DNA from: Theionarchaea archaeon
Lineage (GTDB): Archaea > Methanobacteriota_B > Thermococci > Methanofastidiosales > SZ-28-30
Assembly (NCBI GenBank): GCA_018992685.1
Contig: JACVGT010000021.1
Span: 62,001 to 126,000 of the forward strand
Reading direction: 5' to 3'
Length of the DNA: 64,000 nt
Made by a program: the position numbers and the translations under genes. The notes under the pieces were generated by a model. That model was not told the DNA's origin. It searched no databases and was given only the letters and a program-made list of their open reading frames with translations. Positions 24,999 through 37,439 of the stretch are shown here, piece by piece. Position 1 is the stretch's first letter; every line of letters begins with the position of its first letter.

Positions 24999-25531
24999 GT
25001 GTTATGTTCTGCGTGTATTGTGGGAATTATCTCTCGCAGACATGGCGGTACTGTCCATATTGTGGGAGGAAAATCTCAGGTGAATCAGAGTTGTTCGATG
25101 CTTTGTTCAGGAATGAGGTCAGGGGGATCAGCATTCAAATTATTTCAGGAGGCTTCAGAAGACAGGAGACGCGAAACAAGGCGGAACGATGGAGGATCCC
25201 TATTGAAGAATCCCAGGACAGGAATGAAGAGCATACCTTGAAGGTAAAGGACAGAAAGGGTGAACGCATCGGGGCTGAATCCCTCGTTGTGCCCAGGCGA
25301 GTTGAGGAGCCCGAAGGCAGGATTCACAGAATTGGGCAGCACTGGATAATCAGGGTTACTTTGCCTGGAGTCAGGAAAGAGAATATTGATGTACGAAAGC
25401 TGGAGACATCAATTGAAGTGAAGGCACACAAAAATGGTGAAGCATATTTTAGACAATTCGAAGTGCCAGAATCTGCACGAATCATCTCACAGCACATGGA
25501 AGGGGATGAACTCGTTGTAGAAGTGGGGTGA
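24995..25531 (+). CDS. Zinc ribbon-Hsp20 (alpha-crystallin domain) protein
   Basis: A 178-residue protein joining two modules. The N-terminus is a zinc ribbon with FCVYCGNY and YCPYCGRK (four Cys within residues 6-24). The C-terminal 70 residues form an Hsp20-type beta sandwich: HWIIRVTLPGVRKENIDVRK, then IEVKAHKNG and FRQFEVPESARI, and DELVVEVG. The middle (about 40-105) is charged and probably disordered. The C-terminal IxI/V tail of standard small heat-shock proteins is missing. Its place between the regulator and GrpE points to holding or targeting of clients for DnaK. The ATGA overlap decides the start. Confidence 0.75.
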   Translation: MSVMFCVYCGNYLSQTWRYCPYCGRKISGESELFDALFRNEVRGISIQIISGGFRRQETRNKAERWRIPIEESQDRNEEHTLKVKDRKGERIGAESLVVPRRVEEPEGRIHRIGQHWIIRVTLPGVRKENIDVRKLETSIEVKAHKNGEAYFRQFEVPESARIISQHMEGDELVVEVG

Positions 25532-25532
25532 C

Positions 25533-26111
25533 ATGATGGATAAAAAAGAGCGCAGTGGCATGCAGCCTGAAACGAATGCCCAGCCTGCAGATGACGAGGG
25601 AGAACCCGTATCTGAATCCATTGAGGTCCCACCTCAATGTCAGGAAGAGATCGATGCATTATGCAGAGAGATTGAGGAACAGGATCGTACGGTGAAGGAG
25701 TATCTTTCCACCCTCCAGAGGTTGCAGGCTGAATTCGAAAATTACAAGAAAAGGGTGGAACGAGAGCGAATTGAGTATACAGAGCAGGCAAATACAGCCT
25801 TGCTTGAGAAATTACTTCCCGTTCTGGATAATTTCGAGCGAGCATTGAATGCAGAGAGTTCTGACATCCACTCATTGAGGAAGGGCCTCGAGATGATCTT
25901 CTCGCAGTTCAGAAAGATACTGGAGGGAGAGGGACTTTCATCCATCGATGCTCTAGGAGAAGAATTTGATCCTTACTATCATGAGGCCGTCTTGGTAGCA
26001 TGCGGCGATTATGAAGACGACACTGTTATTGAGGTGCTGGAGAAGGGATATATGTTTAAGCATCGCTGTCTCCGGCCTTCAAAAGTTAAGGTGGGAAAGA
26101 GAGGTGATTAA
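25533..26111 (+). CDS. grpE: Nucleotide exchange factor GrpE
   Basis: A 192-residue cochaperone that releases ADP from DnaK. After an acidic disordered N-terminus (to about 45) comes a long coiled coil including TLQRLQAEFENYKKRVERE, then the DnaK-binding beta domain with EEFDPYYHEAVL and EVLEKGYMFKHRCLRPSKVKVG. A second ATG three bases on is equally possible. The stop abuts the dnaK start without a gap. Confidence 0.95.
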   Translation: MMDKKERSGMQPETNAQPADDEGEPVSESIEVPPQCQEEIDALCREIEEQDRTVKEYLSTLQRLQAEFENYKKRVERERIEYTEQANTALLEKLLPVLDNFERALNAESSDIHSLRKGLEMIFSQFRKILEGEGLSSIDALGEEFDPYYHEAVLVACGDYEDDTVIEVLEKGYMFKHRCLRPSKVKVGKRGD

Positions 26112-29158
<3,047 letters not shown>

Positions 29159-29309
29159 TTCTGGAATCCTTGCTGAGTTAGAGATCTGCACGTTACTCAC
29201 AGGGTTCCAAGAGGACTACTATCACGTTCCTGTATGCGGACATGAAACGTCATGTGAAAGATGCAAGTCCCTTCTTTTAACGCTCGGTCAGAGTACCTTT
29301 ACTTTTCCA

Positions 29310-29588
29310 ATGCTCTCGGACAAGTCACTTAAAAAGACCAATCCAGGTCTTCTCATGCACTATGAACTGGTAGCTCAATGTAATGCAGTAGAAAGACACC
29401 ACGTGATTCAGAAAATAGAGATGACTGGAGGACGAATCAAGGATATCCTGGAAGATGAACACGGGCTGCTGCTATTCATTGAATATGATGAACCACCAAT
29501 CCCTCGAAAAGGGCGCCTGATGGAGGTTTTGAGCGGCATTCTCTCGCAGATTGGGGATGGCGTTGCATTCCCCACTCCCTCAGCATAA
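29310..29588 (+). CDS. Small hypothetical protein upstream of diphthine synthase
   Basis: A 92-residue cytosolic protein with a strand-helix pattern (HVIQKIEMTGGRIKDILEDEHGLLLFIEYDEPP). Not recognised. A TATA-like TCTTTTAACG near 29273 stands about 28-36 nt before the ATG at 29310; an internal ATG at 29355 is also possible. It is separated from the diphthine synthase gene by that gene's own TATA box, so it is probably a single-gene unit. Confidence 0.5.
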   Translation: MLSDKSLKKTNPGLLMHYELVAQCNAVERHHVIQKIEMTGGRIKDILEDEHGLLLFIEYDEPPIPRKGRLMEVLSGILSQIGDGVAFPTPSA

Positions 29589-29591
29589 ACC

Positions 29592-29599
29592 CTTATATT
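29592..29599 (+). promoter_or_regulatory. TATA box of dphB
   Basis: CTTATATT lies 22-29 nt before the ATG at 29621. Confidence 0.6.
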
Positions 29600-29620
29600 G
29601 TTTCCGGATTCTCTTTTCTC

Positions 29621-30361
29621 ATGCTCTACTTAATTGGACTGGGTTTGAATGGTGATCTCACACAGGAGGGAGTTGCAGCTGCAAGAAGGTGCCGTGTCTA
29701 TGTTGAGAAATATACCAGCCTTCTCACAAGTTCGATTGAAGAGATCGAGAGGGTTCTGCAACGGACCACGGGCACCCTGTCCAGAAGAGACATTGAGGAG
29801 ACTGACAGGTTGCTCAGAGAAGCCGAAACAACTGATGTCGCACTTCTGGTGGTGGGGGATCCAATGGTAGCCACAACTCATTCTGAAATTATTATTGAAG
29901 CAAGAAAACGGAATATACCCACGAAAATTATTCATAATGCTTCTATTTACTCTGCAATAGGTGAAACGGGCCTTCAGATTTATAAGTTTGGCCGGACAGC
30001 AACGATTCCCTTTCCACAAGAAGGGTTCAATCCCACCAGTTTCTATGACATCATTGAAAAGAATAGGAGCATAGGAGCACATACGCTTGTCCTTCTGGAT
30101 ATTCAGGAAGACAAAAGAAGGTACATGAACCCTACGGAAGCGATGGAGATTCTGGACCAGTTACGATTTTCTGGTAATCTGATTTGCATTTCTCGTCTCG
30201 GTTCCGACAGCCAGCAGATTCTCTATGGTGACATCTCCACCCTCCTTTCCATTGAGAAGGATCACTGGGGACAACCTCCTCACTGCCTCGTAATTCCATC
30301 TTCTCTTCACTTCAAGGAAGAAGAGTCTCTGGAAGCCTTTAGTATAGAGGTGAGCACATGA
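29621..30361 (+). CDS. dphB: Diphthine synthase
   Basis: A 246-residue S-adenosylmethionine-dependent methyltransferase that methylates the modified histidine of elongation factor 2 during diphthamide synthesis. Tetrapyrrole-methylase fold marks are LYLIGLGLNG at the N-terminus, VALLVVGDPMVATTHSEIIIEA near residue 74, and IHNASIYSAIGETGLQIYKFGR near 105. Length matches the archaeal family. It overlaps the DUF357 gene by ATGA. Confidence 0.95.
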   Translation: MLYLIGLGLNGDLTQEGVAAARRCRVYVEKYTSLLTSSIEEIERVLQRTTGTLSRRDIEETDRLLREAETTDVALLVVGDPMVATTHSEIIIEARKRNIPTKIIHNASIYSAIGETGLQIYKFGRTATIPFPQEGFNPTSFYDIIEKNRSIGAHTLVLLDIQEDKRRYMNPTEAMEILDQLRFSGNLICISRLGSDSQQILYGDISTLLSIEKDHWGQPPHCLVIPSSLHFKEEESLEAFSIEVST

Positions 30362-30651
30362 AAGAGGTTACAGAGGAAAAAATCACCACCTACCTCGCCA
30401 TCACAGAGAAGGCTCTATCAGTGCTGAAGGTCCTGCCTCCAGAAGGTTCCACACTGCGGAAAGTTGCCGAAGATATCCTCATGATGGCAACGTCATACTT
30501 CAATGACGCTCGCTACTACAAAGAGAAAGCCGACTATGTGACTGCCTTTGCCTGCGTCAATTATGCACATGGATACATAGACTCGGGGGTTAGAATGGGA
30601 CTGTTCATGGGAGATGGCAGCGGACTCTTTGCATTTGAACCCGCAGATTGA
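30358..30651 (+). CDS. DUF357 family helical protein
   Basis: A 97-residue all-helical protein of the archaeal DUF357 family, with DARYYKEKADYVTAFACVNYAHGYIDSGVRMG as its hallmark segment. The family has no established function. Its four-base overlap with dphB shows co-translation, and a link with diphthamide or translation factor biology is an inference from that. Confidence 0.85.
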   Translation: MKEVTEEKITTYLAITEKALSVLKVLPPEGSTLRKVAEDILMMATSYFNDARYYKEKADYVTAFACVNYAHGYIDSGVRMGLFMGDGSGLFAFEPAD

Positions 30652-30694
30652 ATCTTGACGTTCAAGGAATGCAGTAGCCTGAACCGGCGGATCA

Positions 30695-32824
30695 TCACAA
30701 GTCACTGTCAACTAAAACAACCTGACCGAAGCTCGTTCCACCGTCTCCTGGAGGCACTTCACAGTGAAGGTACAGGTTGGTTCCTCTGCGGTGCATTTCC
30801 TTTCTCAGAACAGTGGTGATGATTTCATTGTATGCCACTCCTCCGGAGAATCCAACTGGCATGTGCAGATCTTCATAATGAGATACTACTTCACTGTATG
30901 CCCTGCCCAGAGCAGCGTGTGCTGTTCGGGCAATATCCTTCTTAGACGCATTAATTTCAGAAATCTTCTTCACAAAGTCCCTCACCATGATTGCATCCCC
31001 TTCTACTTCCATTTCCAGACCAAGATCACATCCTCCCATGGCAAGAGATTCCGCTTTCATGGCAGGCTCTCCTTCATACGTTCTCTCGTAACAGATTCCG
31101 GTTAGAACAGCCACACTATCCAGGAAGCGTCCAGTTGAAGAAGTGAGAACCTTTTCCTTCTTCAGCCGCGATAAAAGGATTCTCTGTTCTTCTGGGGAAT
31201 AGCGGTAACCGGGAATTTCATGTTCCAAATAGCTGAGCAGCATCCTTTCTGGATATTTTGTAGCCAGATCTCCTCCAGGCATGGGCACATATTCCAGGTG
31301 GCCAAGTCTCTCTGACGCTGTAAGTATTTCACCCCCCCACACATTTCCGTCCAGCCCGTATCCCGCACCATCAGCTGTGATTACCACCATCTCCTGATTA
31401 TGCTCGGCCATCAGCCCACGTGCGTGCGCGAAATGGTGCTGTACCTTCTTCAAAGGAATCCCGTGCGTTTCACAGAATTCCTCAGCCTGCCGCCCTGTGG
31501 AGTACTGGGGATGCAGATCAGATACGATTAGCTCAACAGCAGACCAATCAATTCCCAGCAATCGCATCATATGGGAAATGGCTTCCTTCTGGAATAAGAG
31601 AGTGTCATAGTGTGACGTATCCCCTATGTGCTGGGAAAGAAAGGCTTTTCTTCCTTTGGTGATGCAGAATGTGTTGTTCAGCTCCCCACCTACTGCCAGG
31701 ACGACTTTTTCGTGTGTCACCGGAATTCCCCGGGGCACAAATCCTCGGGACCTTCTGATGAACATCCCATTCCTGATAACAGAATCATCGCACCGGTTGA
31801 CAATTCTGAGATCGTGAGCAAGAAAGGCATCTGCAACGGGTAGCTCCTGTCGCGCAGCAGCATTGTCGACTATCATAGGGTTGCCTGGGAAATTGGCTGA
31901 GGTCATGACAAACACGTCACTGTGACTGAAGTGAAACAGTATGTGATGAACAGGTGCATAGGGCAGCATGATCCCTATGGTGTGGAGTCCTGGAGCTACA
32001 GCTTCCAATGGAATCTTCTTGGGCAAAACGACAATGGGTCGCATCCAGGATTCCATGAGGTTTTCCTCCCCCCGGAAGTGAGCCAGGGCTCTGACTGCTT
32101 CTATGTTGCGAGCCATCAGAGCAAAGGGCTGTTGCGGACGATTGAGCGCTTTTCTCAACGTTGTGACCACTTCATTATCTATTCTACACGCAATATGATA
32201 TCCGCCCAACCCCTTTATGGCCACAATGTTATCTGCGTCCAGAAGACGTGCGGCCTTCTCTATGGACATGTCATACTTGGGGCCCTCTTGTGGACAGCAC
32301 ACGGGCTCTGCATGGTATCGTCTATCTGTAATGGTCGTATACTGTTCTTGACAGAATTCACACAGGGGAAAGGCCTTCATAGATGTCTTTTCTCGGTCAT
32401 ATGGAATTTCTTCAATGATAGTAAATCGCGGACCACAATTTGTGCAATTTATAAATGGATACATATACCTTCTATCTGACGGTGAGAAGAGCTCTTCCAG
32501 GCAGTCATCACAGACTGCAATGTCTGGAGGGATTATTGATTCACCACCTTCCCTCTTCCGGCTTTTCACAACTTCAAACGTCTTGAAGTTCTGATCAGGA
32601 AGCTCTTCTTTCTCAATTCTGTCAATTTCTGATATGGGCGGCTTCTCGTTCTGTAGATCGTTTAAGAAATGCTCAATATCTTCTGCGGATCCCTCTACGG
32701 AAATCTCAACGTGATCTCCCACGTTGGCTATATACCCTCTGAGGTTATTCTCCAGCGCAATGCGGTGAATGAAAGGGCGGAACCCCACTGCCTGGACGAT
32801 ACCGTGCACCTGAAGTTTGAGCAT
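30695..32824 (-). CDS. hypF: Carbamoyltransferase HypF
   Basis: A 709-residue enzyme that converts carbamoyl phosphate into thiocarbamate on HypE for the cyanide ligands of [NiFe]-hydrogenases. Domains in order: acylphosphatase (VQAVGFRPFIHR), two zinc fingers (about 105-185), YrdC-like (KGLGGYHIACRID) and Kae1-like (VQHHFAHARG, ADGAGYGLDGNVWGGE). The finger spacing C-x2-C-x18-C-x2-C-x24-C-x2-C-x18-C-x2 is exact, but the eighth ligand is Glu instead of Cys. The start at 32824 follows GGGAGGATT; a longer frame to 32875 lies over the promoter. No hydrogenase or other hyp gene is in the window. Confidence 0.95.
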   Translation of the reverse strand: MLKLQVHGIVQAVGFRPFIHRIALENNLRGYIANVGDHVEISVEGSAEDIEHFLNDLQNEKPPISEIDRIEKEELPDQNFKTFEVVKSRKREGGESIIPPDIAVCDDCLEELFSPSDRRYMYPFINCTNCGPRFTIIEEIPYDREKTSMKAFPLCEFCQEQYTTITDRRYHAEPVCCPQEGPKYDMSIEKAARLLDADNIVAIKGLGGYHIACRIDNEVVTTLRKALNRPQQPFALMARNIEAVRALAHFRGEENLMESWMRPIVVLPKKIPLEAVAPGLHTIGIMLPYAPVHHILFHFSHSDVFVMTSANFPGNPMIVDNAAARQELPVADAFLAHDLRIVNRCDDSVIRNGMFIRRSRGFVPRGIPVTHEKVVLAVGGELNNTFCITKGRKAFLSQHIGDTSHYDTLLFQKEAISHMMRLLGIDWSAVELIVSDLHPQYSTGRQAEEFCETHGIPLKKVQHHFAHARGLMAEHNQEMVVITADGAGYGLDGNVWGGEILTASERLGHLEYVPMPGGDLATKYPERMLLSYLEHEIPGYRYSPEEQRILLSRLKKEKVLTSSTGRFLDSVAVLTGICYERTYEGEPAMKAESLAMGGCDLGLEMEVEGDAIMVRDFVKKISEINASKKDIARTAHAALGRAYSEVVSHYEDLHMPVGFSGGVAYNEIITTVLRKEMHRRGTNLYLHCEVPPGDGGTSFGQVVLVDSDL

Positions 32825-32843
32825 AATCCTCCCACTTGATGGA

Positions 32844-32852
32844 CTTTTAAAT
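32844..32852 (-). promoter_or_regulatory. TATA box of hypF
   Basis: TTTAAAAGT on the minus strand, 20-28 nt before the ATG, followed by a Shine-Dalgarno sequence very close to the start. Confidence 0.5.
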
Positions 32853-33059
32853 CCCTTTTGGTTTGACAGACGCACGAACCGTGTTCGTGGCAGACCAGCG
32901 CTGCCGTATTAGTGAGTGACTGCTATCACTGGTTCTATGACACCTGTGCTTGCCCTCGCTTGATATGTCTGCCTTTCGTTGCACCGGCCTGCAATGTGAC
33001 GTCTTTTCTGTACCTGACGCATAGAAAATTCTTAAGAAGCCAGCCCGTCATGATGCAAT

Positions 33060-33779
33060 ATGAACCCTGCACATTTGTTGTGTGATCCTGACAAGGTCGC
33101 AAGGTCTGTACTTCTCCCCGGAGATCCCAGAAGATCTGAGTGGATAGCAGATTTCTTTGATAATACAGAAAAAGTTGCACACAACAGAGAATTCCTCCTG
33201 TTCACTGGTGAGTACAAAGGTGTTCCAGTTTCTGTATGCTCCACAGGAATTGGCTCTCCTTCAGCAGTCATAGCTCTCGAAGAGCTCATCATGTGTGGTG
33301 CAAAGACTTTCATCAGAGTGGGCACGTGCGGTGCCCTCCAGGAGAACATTGATATCGGGGATTTAGTCATACCTCTGGCCAGCTGCAGAGGAGAAGGAAC
33401 ATCCTCACGGTACGCCCCTCCTGAATTCCCTGCAGTTGCTGACCCTGATGTTGTCGGGAGCTTAAGAAAGGCAGCTCCCGCAGCACATGTGGGTATTGTG
33501 TGGACTGATGATTCTTTCTATTGCTCGGGTGCGCAGTGCTGGCATTCTCTGGGGATTCTAGCAGTGGAAATGGAATGTGCGTCTTTGTTCACCGTGTCTT
33601 TGCTTAAGAAAGTGCAGACGGGAGCAATACTGGCTGTGGATGGGAACATCCTTTTGGGAACGTGTAAGAGTGATAGAAAGGCTACTGATCACACAGAAGT
33701 TTCTCAGGAAACACGGGAAGGTATTGAAAGAGAGATCGAGGCAGCTCTGGAAGCAGTGGTGTACTTGAGCCGGGAATAG
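33060..33779 (+). CDS. Uridine/purine nucleoside phosphorylase family protein
   Basis: A 239-residue phosphorylase of the PNP/UDP family, which splits nucleosides with phosphate. Motifs are VLLPGDPRRSEWIADFFD, STGIGSPSAVIALEEL, RVGTCGALQENIDIGDLVIP and the nucleoside-binding AVEMECASLFTVS. Uridine or a purine could be the substrate; sequence alone does not settle it. A TATA-like TTCTTAAG near 33030 lies 24-31 nt upstream. The 184-nt gap to hypF holds both divergent promoters. Confidence 0.9.
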   Translation: MNPAHLLCDPDKVARSVLLPGDPRRSEWIADFFDNTEKVAHNREFLLFTGEYKGVPVSVCSTGIGSPSAVIALEELIMCGAKTFIRVGTCGALQENIDIGDLVIPLASCRGEGTSSRYAPPEFPAVADPDVVGSLRKAAPAAHVGIVWTDDSFYCSGAQCWHSLGILAVEMECASLFTVSLLKKVQTGAILAVDGNILLGTCKSDRKATDHTEVSQETREGIEREIEAALEAVVYLSRE

Positions 33780-34030
33780 CCCATATCATCACACATGCAG
33801 TGATCCAAGGTCGCTTTCGCGTGCTTTTTCTCATTCCCCTTCCTGGACACTAGAAAGAGGTAACACAATCAAGGAGGAAAAGTTTGCCCTTAACGTGTAA
33901 CTCCGCGTACAGAACACATATATTTACATTGGTCAAATTGATCAAGGTAAACTTGTCATAGGTAAAATCTGGGAATCATCCAGCATCAATTACCTCTTTA
34001 CACAGAGTCCACGCCTTTTCCAGCGAAACG

Positions 34031-34039
34031 CTTATAAAT
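34031..34039 (+). promoter_or_regulatory. TATA box of the ATP synthase operon
   Basis: CTTATAAAT lies 24-32 nt before the GTG start of atpH. The upstream gap 33780-34030 also contains the palindrome TTGATCAA at 33938-33945 and another TATA-like stretch near 33917, so a second promoter is possible. Confidence 0.6.
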
Positions 34040-34062
34040 GAACTGCCCTTTACCATTTCAAG

Positions 34063-34395
34063 GTGACAGACGTGACATTGGAAGTACTCAGAGAAATCAG
34101 AGAAACAGAAGAGAAAGCAGAGAATATCATAGAAAGGGCGCGCATTGAAGCACAGGGTATAATTCGCGACGCCAGACAAGAGGCAGACAGATTATTTCAA
34201 AAGGAACAGGATGAAGCCCAGAAAAGTGGGGAAAAAAAGAAGAAGAGGATCATAGAGGACGCCAAAAAAGAGGCAGAAGATATCAGGAAGGAAGCAGAAC
34301 GGCAGATTCAGGAAATTGCCACTATTCCAGAAAAGAAGGTCGATGAAGCAGTAACAGAAATTGTCAATAGAGTGAGAAAAGATGCCAGTACCTAA
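34063..34395 (+). CDS. atpH: A-type ATP synthase subunit H
   Basis: A 110-residue coiled-coil protein (EETEEKAENIIERARIEAQG and a long Lys/Glu heptad pattern) that forms the peripheral stalk with subunit E. It begins with GTG; no ATG is in frame nearby, and the TATA spacing fits this leaderless start. It is the first gene of the nine-gene operon. Confidence 0.85.
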   Translation: MTDVTLEVLREIRETEEKAENIIERARIEAQGIIRDARQEADRLFQKEQDEAQKSGEKKKKRIIEDAKKEAEDIRKEAERQIQEIATIPEKKVDEAVTEIVNRVRKDAST

Positions 34396-36358
34396 GATGC
34401 TCAAGGTGCACATAGTTGCCCATGCTGACTATAAGGACAAAGTCATAGAAAAGCTCCATGATGCAGGTCTCGTTGAGGTGGAAAGCTTCATTGAGATACC
34501 TGAAGGGTTGCACACAGAAGATGTGGATACAGGCGATCTTGAACGCAGATTGGCCGATCTGACCTTCGGCATTGAGTTCTTGTATAGATTCAGTGAGAAA
34601 CCCAACCTTCTAGAGAGTTTCTTTCTTCCCCGTTACAAGATAGAAAGAAAGGATTACGACTCTGCTGTCAAGGAATTCGATTTTTCAATCATAGAGGAGG
34701 CGAAAGAACTCGACCAGACTCTTTCTGAACTGAAAAACGAAGAGACCCGGCTCAAATCTATTATTCAGCAGTTGCAGCCGTGGGAAAACCTGGGCATTGC
34801 TGTCCGTGACTTTGAGACAGTGAGAACTGTCACTGAGGTAGGAATCATTCCTACCGAGGCTGTGAGCGAAATCTCACAGGTGGACCATGTTCATGTGGAG
34901 ATTCCACTCTCCACTGAGAGGAAAACATGGATATCTGTCACCTATTTGAAAGATTACAGCGATGATATGGAGACAATCTTCCGGAAGCTGGATTTCCAGA
35001 AAGTGTCACTTCCTGGAGGGAGCGAGGGGACTCCAGCAGAAACTATTGAAGAAGCAAGACACCAGATTCAGGAGCTTCAGAAGGAGAGGGAGAAAGCGGA
35101 AGAACGGGGTGCGGCTCTTGCTGAAAAACGAATGCATTTGATGATTGTATACGACCATTACGCGGACATTAAGAAAAAACATGATGTCAGAAAGAATTTT
35201 GCCAGTACGGAAAAATCCTTCATTCTACAAGGGTGGATCAAAAAGGAGGATCTTCCCGTACTAGAAAAGGAACTCTCTTTCATTGATGAAGTGGAGATTT
35301 CCAGTTATGAGCCATCTGACATAGATGATGTTCCGGTGGAGATAGAAAACAAAAGAGCATTCAAGCCCTTTGAGGTCATCACCCGGATCTACGGCCTCCC
35401 CCTGTACAAGGAGATCGATCCCACCCTGCTGCTTTTTCCCTTTTTCATTGTATTTTTTGGATTATGTCTTTCCGATTTTGTGTATGGGGCAGTTCTCATC
35501 CTGCTCTCTGTGTTTGCCCTGAAGAAAATAAAGATCGGGCCTGATGCCGTACTCTTGTTCAAGGTGTTGATTGTGGGTGGAGCAGTCACCATGGTGCTCG
35601 GCCTTTTGACAGGTGGATGGGCAGGCGATCTCACCATGTATTTACCCCAACAGCTTTCATTTCTGGAAAATGTCAGAGAGTCTCTTACGGTGATTAATTT
35701 GTTGGAAAACCCCATTCTTATGTTGGAAATAGCCCTGATCTTGGGATTGATCCAGGTATGGGTGGGGATCTTAATTCGTGGATACATGAATGTGCGAGAC
35801 GGGTATTATCTTGACGCCATCTTTGACCAGGGATTGTGGTTGTTGTTGCTTCCCGTGGGTACACTTACCCTGGTAAATAAGATGTTTGGTGTTGATGTGC
35901 CTGCAGCAGACCTCATGTTCAATCTCTCGCTGGGTGCTCTGGCAGGGTTGGTTCTGACGCAGGGACGCTATCAGAAAGCAAAGAACCCTGTAGTGGCCTT
36001 AGGGAAGAAAGCAATGGTGGGAGTGCTCAGTATCTACAATATTTTCGGGTATCTTGGAGATGTGCTCAGTTATTCACGTATTCTGGCCTTGGGATTGGCC
36101 ACAGCAGCTCTGGCATCTGCTTTTAACATGGTGGCTGTACAGTTTTCAGGAGCGAAGATACTGGGACCAGTTATCATGGTGGTATTCCTCATTTTGCTGC
36201 ACCTTTTGAATATTATCATTTCTTCTCTGAGTGCTTTCGTGCACTCAGGAAGGCTCCAGTTTGTTGAATACTTTACTAAATTCTTGGAAGGAGGCGGACG
36301 CACATTCAAACCATTTGGATCTCGTCCAAAATATGTAAAAATCAAAGAGGAGGACTAG
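34382..36358 (+). CDS. atpI: A-type ATP synthase subunit I (a)
   Basis: A 658-residue stator subunit. The N-terminal half is cytosolic with coiled-coil arms (about 90-110 and 220-260), the C-terminal half has eight or so membrane helices carrying the ion half-channels. FFGLCLSDFVYGAVLIL and the essential Arg region YLGDVLSYSRILALGLATAAL are visible. The ATG at 34382 overlaps atpH by 14 nt; ATG 34397, just after the atpH stop, is an alternative. Confidence 0.95.
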   Translation: MPVPKMLKVHIVAHADYKDKVIEKLHDAGLVEVESFIEIPEGLHTEDVDTGDLERRLADLTFGIEFLYRFSEKPNLLESFFLPRYKIERKDYDSAVKEFDFSIIEEAKELDQTLSELKNEETRLKSIIQQLQPWENLGIAVRDFETVRTVTEVGIIPTEAVSEISQVDHVHVEIPLSTERKTWISVTYLKDYSDDMETIFRKLDFQKVSLPGGSEGTPAETIEEARHQIQELQKEREKAEERGAALAEKRMHLMIVYDHYADIKKKHDVRKNFASTEKSFILQGWIKKEDLPVLEKELSFIDEVEISSYEPSDIDDVPVEIENKRAFKPFEVITRIYGLPLYKEIDPTLLLFPFFIVFFGLCLSDFVYGAVLILLSVFALKKIKIGPDAVLLFKVLIVGGAVTMVLGLLTGGWAGDLTMYLPQQLSFLENVRESLTVINLLENPILMLEIALILGLIQVWVGILIRGYMNVRDGYYLDAIFDQGLWLLLLPVGTLTLVNKMFGVDVPAADLMFNLSLGALAGLVLTQGRYQKAKNPVVALGKKAMVGVLSIYNIFGYLGDVLSYSRILALGLATAALASAFNMVAVQFSGAKILGPVIMVVFLILLHLLNIIISSLSAFVHSGRLQFVEYFTKFLEGGGRTFKPFGSRPKYVKIKEED

Positions 36359-36850
<492 letters not shown>

Positions 36851-36854
36851 TGCT

Positions 36855-37439
36855 ATGGGAGTAGAAGATATCAAGAGGAAGATAATTACCGATGCGGAAA
36901 AGGAAAAGGAGAAGATCCTAGAGGAAGCCAGGGAGAAAGCAGCCCACATCATGGACGAAAAGAGGAAATCTGCCCAGAAAAGGAAAGAAGAAATCCTTTC
37001 TAGAGCAGAAAAGGATGGCGAAATGGAGAAGAGCAGGATCTTGACTATCGAAAAGCTCGAATCCAGGAAAAATCTGCTGGCAGCAAAGCAGACTGTCATA
37101 CAGCGCGTATTTGATGCCGCCCTGGAGCACCTATCTGCCTCAGATGAATATGAAGGAATTCTGGCAGAACGCATTACACACGTGGCTCATGGAGGGGAGG
37201 AAATCATTCTCTCTCCCAGAGATAGAAAGCACCTGGGCAAGGCTTTTTTTGACAGGGTGAACTCCACATTGAGCCAGCCTCTGACTCCGTCCACTGAAAC
37301 CAGGAACATTGCAGGAGGATTCATATTGAAGAGGGGCGACATTGAGATCAATGAAAGCTTCGACATGCAGATGCGTGAACTGCGGGATGACATGGAACGT
37401 GAGGTAGCACACATTCTCTTTTCAGGTGATAGCAGGTGA
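36855..37439 (+). CDS. atpE: A-type ATP synthase subunit E
   Basis: A 194-residue peripheral-stalk subunit. The N-terminal half is a long charged helix (EKEKEKILEEAREKAAHIMD); the C-terminal domain (about 100-190) is alpha/beta and attaches to the catalytic head. It starts 4 nt after atpK and its stop overlaps the GTG start of atpC (GTGA). Confidence 0.93.
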   Translation: MGVEDIKRKIITDAEKEKEKILEEAREKAAHIMDEKRKSAQKRKEEILSRAEKDGEMEKSRILTIEKLESRKNLLAAKQTVIQRVFDAALEHLSASDEYEGILAERITHVAHGGEEIILSPRDRKHLGKAFFDRVNSTLSQPLTPSTETRNIAGGFILKRGDIEINESFDMQMRELRDDMEREVAHILFSGDSR

